From Bacteroidota bacterium (GTDB lineage: Bacteria; Bacteroidota; Bacteroidia; 2-12-FULL-35-15): DNA of 42,505 bases. Shown in pieces: positions 36,035-42,505 of this stretch (position 1 is its first letter; each line of letters opens with the position of its first letter). The stretch covers positions 1 through 42,505 of the forward strand of contig JAHEXZ010000026.1 in assembly GCA_023251835.1 (NCBI GenBank). Reading direction: 5' to 3'. The notes below the pieces were generated by a model. That model was not told where the DNA came from, ran no database searches, and saw only the letters and a program-made list of their open reading frames with translations. Both the position numbers and the translations under genes were made by a program.

Positions 36035-39000
36035 CTACCTTGTCAACTGAAAAGCACCATGCTGCTCATACGATTTATTATCATAAGCCTCTGCTTTGAG
36101 CATGAAATAATACGTTCCGTCTGATGCCGGTTCACCACTCCTGGTTTTTCCATCCCATGAACTATTTGGCCCATTCAACTCGTACATTTTTAAGCCCCAG
36201 CGGTCATAAATATCAGCATGTAGCGTTTTTATAGAGGTTCCTATAACTGTATATACATCATTTACCCCATCCCCATTAGGAGTAAAAATATTCGGGATAA
36301 TCAATTCTGAACCATTTTCAAAAACTACATGAATAAATGCTGTATCAAAACAGCCACTGGAGGTTTCTGTTACAACAAGAATTACGTTATAATCTCCTCC
36401 TTCGGTATAAGTATGAGAAGCATTATAGGTATTGGCCGTGTTTTCGTCATCAAAAATCCATAAAAAGCTATCTAAGGTATCTACTCCGGTGCTTAAATTC
36501 GTAAAATTCACATTTATTGGAGTAAAACCGGTGCTAACACTTGCTACCCCATTTGCATAAACATTATAATTGCTCACCGTGGCGGAGGCCGCAGTGCTTT
36601 CACAACCGTTGCTGGTGGCTGTAACATAATAAGTAGCTGCAGTACCTGTTGGAATAGAAGAAGAATAGGTACTGCTATTACTTTGCACCAGGTTAGTTAA
36701 GCCGGAATCACTGTACCAGTTAATAGTTCCGAATCCATTTGCTACCAATACCAATGAATCGCCAGTGCAGGTGGATACATCAGAAACCGTCACAGCCTGT
36801 GGTGTCTGATATACTATAAAGGAGGTAGAGCCTATATCCACACAGCCATTGGAATCTGTTACTGTTACTACATAAGTACCGCTTATAGCTGTGGTGGCAT
36901 CTATAAACACTTCATTTTGCTGGTTAGAGGTAAAACCATTAGGCCCTGTCCAGGAATAGGAAGTACCGCCCGATGAAACTAAGTAAAAGGTATTTCCATC
37001 ACAGTTTGGTCCTATGTATGTACTCTGAGCCACAACAGCAGGCAAAGAGTTCACAGTTATATTAGTAGCAGCAGTATCTTTACAACCATTACTATTCGTG
37101 CCAATTACAGTATAGATGGTATCTGAAGGCGGACTAACATTAATTGAAGAAGAGGTAGAACCATTGCTCCAGGAATAGGTAGTAGCTCCTGTTGCCTGCA
37201 GGTTTGTAACAGAGCCCCAGCAAATAGTAGAAGGAGTACCTGAGTTAATAGTAACTATCGGCAATGAATCAACAACAATTGTTTTGGTCAATGTTTGTTT
37301 ATATCCACAAACACCGCTTGCGATACAGGTATAAGTAATAGTTGTTGATGGAGTAATTGTCATATTCTGGGAAGTTGATCCGCTTGGAGTCCATTCATAA
37401 GATGTTGCTCCGGCAGGGCCAGATAGCGTAGTGCTTTCTCCAAAGCAGAGCGAGCTTGCTGTAGCCGTAACAGCAGGAAACTGCACTCCTGTATTGGCAG
37501 AAATGGTATAATTACAAATATCACCGGCAAAGCCATCTATCATCAGATAATAATCATTGCCGATAGTGAGGTTATTGGCAGTTATGGTAAAACCTGTTGA
37601 ATTCTCTTCAAAATTAGAAACCGGAGTAAAATTACAACAACCACTTGCTGAAAATATCTGCATTTGAACCCCCCCCTGAGGGTAGTTCCCTTTCCAGCAG
37701 TCACCTATTGTTACATTTAAAACAGCCGTATTTGCACCTGCAGTAAAACGTATCCATGAATTATTATTAATATTTACATCATAATATGGAGCTCCTGTTC
37801 CCCAGGAACCACCCTGTCCAAAAATGCCCCCTGTATTTACTCCATCAGCCTGATCTACCCCATTAACATCTTCATTGTTCCCTCGCATATTACATGGCCT
37901 GTCAGGAACATAAGCAGCACTTGTAGAAGCACTATAGCCATTCAGGTCACAGATATATAACGAACTGGAGCAGAGGTCATTAGCAGGCGATGAAGCACAA
38001 ATACCAAAATTTCCGGAAGTAGTTCCATAGCCAAAATAACGTATGTAATAAGTTGCACCCGGAGTTAAACCTGATTGACTAATGTATGGTTTTGTATCAT
38101 TTGATGTTCCCGGGTAATTGTGATCATCAGAGCACCCAATTTGTGTTAATGAACCACAAGTTCCGTTGTATAATACCATAACAGCATCAGTTATACCGTA
38201 TCCCGGCTCAGGAGTGATTGTAATTTTTCCGTTTGAAGGGGCAACAACAGTAAACCAAATATCTTTACTGCCGGATGAAAACCCTCCCTGTTGAGCTCCG
38301 CTTCCACCAACACATGAAGAAGGAGTAGGCGCACCGGTAGATGCTGTAGCACCTGTTGTTGTAAAGCGTGAATAATTACAATCAGAGGTAACAGTTGGCA
38401 AAGCTATTGCAGTACATGGACTATCATTTGTAGGAATGGATGAAGAGGGTGGCCCGGTTACACAAATATCAAAGGTTCCACCACCATTTTGGCTGTAATA
38501 ATCGTACACCCTCACATAATAGGTATTTCCAACCACTAAACCAATTGCATCAATTGCCTCATTACTATTATACAATCCATTGTCAGCACATTCAATTGAA
38601 ACAGGAAAGCTGCAAGAACCTGAATATAGCTGAACTACAGCATCCATTGTGCTTGATGGGTCAACAGTTATGGTTGCAGTAGAGCTGGTGGCAACAAACT
38701 TAAACCAAACATCATCATCAGCAGTTCCCACACAACCGGCATACGATTGTGAAGCACCAGCGGTTGAACCTGCAGTATTAGTGCACAATGCATTAACCGA
38801 AAGAACAATAGCATTTCCACAAATATCATTGGCTGGTGTCACAGAGGGGTCTGTAACACAAATGGTAAAATTACCACTTCCGGAGCCGGTACCGTAGTCG
38901 TATACCCTTATTATGTATGTATTTCCGATAGTAAGCCCTGCAGGGTATATCGTTTCTGATTGCCCTGACAAACCCACATCCTGGCAACTCAATGTTACCA

Positions 39001-39292
39001 AGTTACCACACGCACCGGAAAACAATTGCACTACAGGATCCATTCCCGGTGACGGGGCTACAGTAATGACATGGCTTGTTGCTGTAGCAGTAAACTGATA
39101 CCATACATCATCATCGGCATTACCCACGCAACCCGAAAAAATGCCGGGAGTAGCTCCTGTTGTTGTACCATTAGTTGGTGAAGAACAGTTGGGCAAAATA
39201 GTCAACAAAGTTGGAGTAGCACAATCATCTGATTGTGCTGCTAACCTTGTTATCAATAAAATAAAAAATGTAAGACAGTAAAATTTTCTCAT
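36035..39292 (-). CDS. T9SS type B multidomain surface protein with PPC-like, Ig-like and PKD modules
   Basis: 1085 residues. Signal peptide about 1-19 (FFILLITRLAAQ). Four N-terminal modules follow: two canonical PPC-like (about 22-150, 152-285) with [20 protein letters not shown] and RVYDYG..FTICVT; one variant (KDIWFTVVAP; about 288-430); and one divergent (NNSWIRFTAG; about 435-600). Then come Ig-like modules (about 605-905), including one of the same 72-residue type as in the protein at the window start (VTINSGTPSTICWG..TYSWSNGSTS), an Ig_7-like module (INWYSDSGLT), a PKD domain (FLWIFDDENT; about 910-985) and a CHU_C type B T9SS tail (IPNIFTPNGDGVNDVY, YDRWGLKMYE, SSWDGK). No catalytic site is visible. 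It is 21 bp downstream of a small secreted-protein gene, likely an operon. Confidence 0.92.
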   Translation of the reverse strand: MRKFYCLTFFILLITRLAAQSDDCATPTLLTILPNCSSPTNGTTTGATPGIFSGCVGNADDDVWYQFTATATSHVITVAPSPGMDPVVQLFSGACGNLVTLSCQDVGLSGQSETIYPAGLTIGNTYIIRVYDYGTGSGSGNFTICVTDPSVTPANDICGNAIVLSVNALCTNTAGSTAGASQSYAGCVGTADDDVWFKFVATSSTATITVDPSSTMDAVVQLYSGSCSFPVSIECADNGLYNSNEAIDAIGLVVGNTYYVRVYDYYSQNGGGTFDICVTGPPSSSIPTNDSPCTAIALPTVTSDCNYSRFTTTGATASTGAPTPSSCVGGSGAQQGGFSSGSKDIWFTVVAPSNGKITITPEPGYGITDAVMVLYNGTCGSLTQIGCSDDHNYPGTSNDTKPYISQSGLTPGATYYIRYFGYGTTSGNFGICASSPANDLCSSSLYICDLNGYSASTSAAYVPDRPCNMRGNNEDVNGVDQADGVNTGGIFGQGGSWGTGAPYYDVNINNNSWIRFTAGANTAVLNVTIGDCWKGNYPQGGVQMQIFSASGCCNFTPVSNFEENSTGFTITANNLTIGNDYYLMIDGFAGDICNYTISANTGVQFPAVTATASSLCFGESTTLSGPAGATSYEWTPSGSTSQNMTITPSTTITYTCIASGVCGYKQTLTKTIVVDSLPIVTINSGTPSTICWGSVTNLQATGATTYSWSNGSTSSSINVSPPSDTIYTVIGTNSNGCKDTAATNITVNSLPAVVAQSTYIGPNCDGNTFYLVSSGGTSYSWTGPNGFTSNQQNEVFIDATTAISGTYVVTVTDSNGCVDIGSTSFIVYQTPQAVTVSDVSTCTGDSLVLVANGFGTINWYSDSGLTNLVQSNSSTYSSSIPTGTAATYYVTATSNGCESTAASATVSNYNVYANGVASVSTGFTPINVNFTNLSTGVDTLDSFLWIFDDENTANTYNASHTYTEGGDYNVILVVTETSSGCFDTAFIHVVFENGSELIIPNIFTPNGDGVNDVYTVIGTSIKTLHADIYDRWGLKMYELNGPNSSWDGKTRSGEPASDGTYYFMLKAEAYDNKSYEQHGAFQLTR

Positions 39293-39313
39293 GTTCCAAA
39301 AACTTTTTATAGT

Positions 39314-39685
39314 TTACTCCACAGGCAGCTCTTCAAATGTATACTCAAGGTTACTGTACCCTTTCTTTTCAAGGATTTGTTTGAGATTTGTTATTTCAAA
39401 CAACACATCACTTTCCGATGTCCTTGTTTTTTCAGTAACAACAACAATTATCTGAGCAGAATTTTTTTCAGGTTTAAACACAGGCTTGAACTCAGTAACA
39501 CCTTTCAGGGCATATACTTCGGTACTGAGTGCATTTACCTCATCTAAGGATTTGGCACCATCAAACTGGTAATAATAGACTGTTTTAACGGTTCTTCCTT
39601 CCGGTCTTTTTGTGGTTTGGGCGGCAACGTCAACTATAAGTGCAATGAATAGGAAGGCAGTAATAAACGCTTTTGTGCGACTCAT
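39314..39685 (-). CDS. Small secreted protein upstream of a T9SS cargo gene
   Basis: 123 residues with a signal peptide (about 1-22, LFIALIVDVAAQ). The mature part (YYYQFDGAKSLDEVNALSTEVYALKGVTEFKPVFKPEKNSAQIIVVVTEKTRTSESDVLFEITNLKQILEKKGYSN) has the beta-alpha-beta-beta-alpha-beta rhythm of a ferredoxin-like or HMA-like fold but lacks a CxxC metal site. I do not recognise a family. Only 21 bp separate it from the large T9SS protein, so the two are probably co-transcribed. A near-consensus -7 (TAACTTCG) lies within an inverted repeat upstream. It could assist the large partner; this is inference. Confidence 0.75.
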   Translation of the reverse strand: MSRTKAFITAFLFIALIVDVAAQTTKRPEGRTVKTVYYYQFDGAKSLDEVNALSTEVYALKGVTEFKPVFKPEKNSAQIIVVVTEKTRTSESDVLFEITNLKQILEKKGYSNLEYTFEELPVE

Positions 39686-39700
39686 CTTAAAAAAGGTTTG

Positions 39701-39724
39701 ATATTAACATCACGAAGTTAATAT
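39701..39724. promoter_or_regulatory. Inverted repeat overlapping the promoter of the small secreted-protein gene
   Basis: ATATTAAC and GTTAATAT (perfect 8-bp arms) flank an 8-bp spacer. The minus-strand -7-like element TAACTTCG (39720-39713) lies within it, 16-39 bp before the ATG at 39685. This is the layout of an operator, though no binding protein is known. Confidence 0.45.
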
Positions 39725-39854
39725 TTTTTATCAATTCGCTGTATTTATACCACTTTTTTTAGATGAAGACCAATAAATTACCTTCATTTTTTATATTCCG
39801 CAAGGCAACAAAAGATGCAAGACTTGCCTAATTTGGAAGTTGATAAGGCTAAAG

Positions 39855-42505
39855 CTATCTAATAATTGTAATTGTACCTTTGTAAGTGCGTTTTTGTCTT
39901 TTATTATTCCGTAAATGAATAGAATAAACGTAAACATCTTGTTGAGCAATTGGGCTTTCATAATTTACTTTGCCATCCCAGGGTTCGTTAATATCTGTAG
40001 AATAAAAAATCAAATTTCCCCACCTGTCAAAAATCATCATTTCAAAATCTTCTGCATAAACTCCTTTTGTTGAGAAAACATCGTTTATTCCATCATTATT
40101 AGGTGAGAAAGTGTTGGGTATGTAAAATGCAAAATCCGGTTCAATAACAATATAGTTATATGCTGTATCATAACAGCTATTGGTAGTTGAAACAATCAAA
40201 GTAATTTGGAAACTACCAGTATCATTGTAATTATGAGTTTTTGGGGTTTTTGATGTATCACTTTCAGTGTCACCAAAATTCCAATTCCAGTAATCTGCAC
40301 CTGATGAACTATTAATCACATCTACTGTAGGTGTAACAATTGTTGTTGTTACAGAAGAAACTGTAAAGTTTGCTTGTGGCTTTGGATATACTGTAATAAG
40401 ACTATCAATGTTTTTTGATGAAGTACATCCGCTATCTGAAGTTACACTTAAAGTGACATTGTACAACAAAGGATTGGTTATTGAATCATTGAAATAACAA
40501 TGCAAGGGATTTTGAGTGGTGTCTGTTAGAGAGCTATCACCAAAGTTCCATAAATAGCTTGTTCCAGGCGATATTGTTGACAGATTATTGAAGGAAACAC
40601 ATAATGGTTCACAACCAATGGAATCAGTAGCCATGAAATTTACGGATGGCAATGGGTTTATAGTACAGGTTTTAGTGATGGAATTGATACATCCAAAACC
40701 AGATGCAACTGTTAATGTAACATTGTATGAGCCGGAACTGCTGTATAAGTGTGATGTTTCATGGCTTGTGCTATTACTGCTGTTATCTCCAAAATTCCAG
40801 TTGTAAGAACTGATGGTGTCGCCATTTGTGATTGATGAACTGTTATTGAAAAAAGTTGTTGTTCCATCACAAACATTTGATGAGGAAAACATCACAGTTG
40901 GTAATGGATGTATAGTTATGGTTTTTAATACCGTATCAATACACCCATGATTTGTTGTGACTTTTAATACAACATTAAAAAATTGAGCAGTTGAGTAAAG
41001 GTGTGTTGAATTTTGATTGGTATCTAATATTGTATTATCTCCAAAATTCCATATCCATGAGATGATGCTGTCATCTGTTACAACAGACGAATCAAAAAAT
41101 AAGCTGTTGTTGTATAGACATACATCTGCAGAATTAAAATTGGCGGTTGGTTTTGGAAATACCAGTATGGTATCCTGAACCGTATCTGCGCATCCTAAAT
41201 TAGATGAACGGACAATTAAACTCATTGTGTAACTTTCGGTTGGGCCGTACAAATGATTTGGAGACCAATTACTACTATCATTAGCAGTGCTATCACCAAA
41301 AGTCCATCGCCACGAGGCTATGGTTCCGTCTGCCGGAGGGATAGAGGTGTTTTGTATACTTGCAGAGTCGTGTAAACAAGCATTGGTAAAGGTAAATGCT
41401 GCTACCGGAGGAGCAAAAGTGCTAACGGGAGTACTTACCACTCCTGTACACCCCTCAATGGATGTGACAATTAAAGCAACATTGTACGTGTTTGCACTTG
41501 AATAATAATGAACGGGGTTTGTTGTGCTACCTGGTATGCTGCCATCGCCAAAAACCCATAAATAGCCGGATATGGAAGTTGTTGTATCAATATAGGAAGT
41601 GTTGATAAAATGAATGCTATCGCCAAGGCAAACATTATTATGTGTAAAACCGGCAGTTGGGTTGGGGTAAATTTTAATTATTTTGCTTGTGCTATCACTG
41701 CATGACAAACTATTATTAACGGTTAGTTTAACGGTATAAGTTCCGGCAGTTGCATAAGCATGCGAAGGATTTTGTGATGTGTTTGCCGGGCTATTGTCAC
41801 CAAAGTTCCAATTCCTGCCAGTAATAGTACCTGCAGCAGTAGAAGAGCTATCAGTGAATTGAATGGCGGTTCCCAAACAAACATTTGTGCAGGTAAAAGC
41901 AGCTTTGGGTTTGGGTTTTACAGTAATAGTGGCTGAACCACCTTGCGTCTGAATACATGCCGTTGTACTTGCTTCTTGTACACTTACTAAAGAATATGTA
42001 AAAATTCCTGAGGAATCAGTTGGTGCAGATATAGCGATACTATCGCCTGCCTGCGTTGTTAAAATGGGTTGATTAACCCCATTAACAGAGTATACAATAG
42101 AATATGGTGAAGTTCCCCCAGCACCTTTTAAAATTATTTGAGGTGGAGAATCATTCATACAAACAGTGTTGCTGCCGAAAATAGTTGCTGTTGGAAGTGA
42201 GTTTATTGTGATCACAGCAGTTCCACTTTGCGATTGAGAACAGGAATCCGGACTATAATCTTTTACACTTACCAAGTTAAATGTAAAAATTCCGGGAACT
42301 GTTGTTGTAAGGGGGACAAATGCTGTATCGCCAATGCTGATGGTTGTCAGGTTAGCACCGTTGTTCACATTATAAGTGAATATGTATGGTGATATTCCTC
42401 CGGCACCTGTAAAAATAATATTCGGAGAAGGGGCATTTTGGCAAACTACAGTTGTACCGGATATACTTGCAGCAGGAAGAATGACTTTAATGGTTGCGCT
42501 GCCAT
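39855..42505 (-). CDS. T9SS type B multi-PKD surface protein, 5'-truncated by the window
   Basis: The frame is open from the right edge to the TAG at 39855-39857 (883 codons seen). A GTG at 42368 is not a real start, because homologous repeat sequence (GAGGISPYIFTYNVN) continues upstream of it. The N-terminal visible part has two or more roughly 85-residue modules (GAGGTSPYSIVYSVNGV..., ending SATITV), similar to repeats in SprB-like proteins. Seven PKD domains follow, each marked by a W.FGD motif (WNFGDNS, WVFGDGS, WTFGDST, WNFGDNT, WNFGDNS, WNFGDSS, WNFGDTE) and an H.Y..[AS]..Y.V.L.V end. The CHU_C tail (IPNTFSPNNDGINDVF, FDRWGNLIFYS, EPWDGK, GTITIIR) is a type B T9SS sorting signal. PKD arrays usually serve as spacers or adhesion stalks. 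No enzymatic domain is visible. Confidence 0.92.
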   Translation of the reverse strand, partial: GSATIKVILPAASISGTTVVCQNAPSPNIIFTGAGGISPYIFTYNVNNGANLTTISIGDTAFVPLTTTVPGIFTFNLVSVKDYSPDSCSQSQSGTAVITINSLPTATIFGSNTVCMNDSPPQIILKGAGGTSPYSIVYSVNGVNQPILTTQAGDSIAISAPTDSSGIFTYSLVSVQEASTTACIQTQGGSATITVKPKPKAAFTCTNVCLGTAIQFTDSSSTAAGTITGRNWNFGDNSPANTSQNPSHAYATAGTYTVKLTVNNSLSCSDSTSKIIKIYPNPTAGFTHNNVCLGDSIHFINTSYIDTTTSISGYLWVFGDGSIPGSTTNPVHYYSSANTYNVALIVTSIEGCTGVVSTPVSTFAPPVAAFTFTNACLHDSASIQNTSIPPADGTIASWRWTFGDSTANDSSNWSPNHLYGPTESYTMSLIVRSSNLGCADTVQDTILVFPKPTANFNSADVCLYNNSLFFDSSVVTDDSIISWIWNFGDNTILDTNQNSTHLYSTAQFFNVVLKVTTNHGCIDTVLKTITIHPLPTVMFSSSNVCDGTTTFFNNSSSITNGDTISSYNWNFGDNSSNSTSHETSHLYSSSGSYNVTLTVASGFGCINSITKTCTINPLPSVNFMATDSIGCEPLCVSFNNLSTISPGTSYLWNFGDSSLTDTTQNPLHCYFNDSITNPLLYNVTLSVTSDSGCTSSKNIDSLITVYPKPQANFTVSSVTTTIVTPTVDVINSSSGADYWNWNFGDTESDTSKTPKTHNYNDTGSFQITLIVSTTNSCYDTAYNYIVIEPDFAFYIPNTFSPNNDGINDVFSTKGVYAEDFEMMIFDRWGNLIFYSTDINEPWDGKVNYESPIAQQDVYVYSIHLRNNKRQKRTYKGTITIIR

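Noticed and set aside
42368-42505. GTG at 42368 as start of the PKD protein
   Set aside because: Homologous module sequence continues in frame to the window edge, so the gene is simply truncated.

Overview
The window is AT-rich chromosomal DNA from a member of the Bacteroidota, most likely a Chitinophagales- or Sphingobacteriales-like lineage. The sequence shows type IX secretion (T9SS) C-terminal sorting domains of both type A and type B, BACON and PKD modules, TAnnTTTG-type -7 promoter elements, starts without Shine-Dalgarno motifs, and dispersed palindromic repeats of the kind common in this phylum. I see no rRNA, tRNA, CRISPR array, phage module or intact transposase.

Layout. 1-3429 is the 3' part of a giant type B T9SS adhesin built of 216-bp tandem repeats. 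3690-4763 is serC. A gene-poor stretch of about 870 bp with palindromic repeats follows. 5635-12561 holds two tandem T9SS type A cargo proteins made of PPC-like and BACON modules. 12572-18307 is a metabolic unit: promoter, SAM-I riboswitch with transcription terminator, metH (carrying three in-frame palindromic inserts), murQ and a PgeF/YfiH-family gene. 18399-20039 is pruA, convergent with a minus-strand envelope cluster (20051-25334) of two outer-membrane barrel proteins with thrombospondin type 3 repeats and SPOR or EF-hand ends, plus a two-domain SPOR protein. Next come a LOG-family gene, a MITE-like element with 7-bp target duplications, and uvrA. 29475-35990 is a mixed region: small outer-membrane protein, RRM protein, beta-lactamase-fold lipoprotein, coiled-coil lipoprotein, sodium:solute symporter, rfbC and a lytic transglycosylase. 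36035-42505 (minus) holds two more type B T9SS giants and a small secreted protein.

How the genes fit together. Five very large secreted multidomain proteins occupy roughly 40 percent of the window. The same modules (PPC-like with a DDDVWY motif, the roughly 72-residue Ig-like repeat, PKD) recur among them with different sorting tails, which suggests domain shuffling. The envelope genes (SPOR, lytic transglycosylase, MurQ, rfbC) touch peptidoglycan and surface polysaccharide. MetH is controlled by SAM through an attenuator whose competing pairings can be read in the sequence.

The observations I would follow first are the palindromic elements inside metH, the MITE next to uvrA, the barrel/TSP3/SPOR cluster, and the mosaic homogenised repeats at the start of the window.
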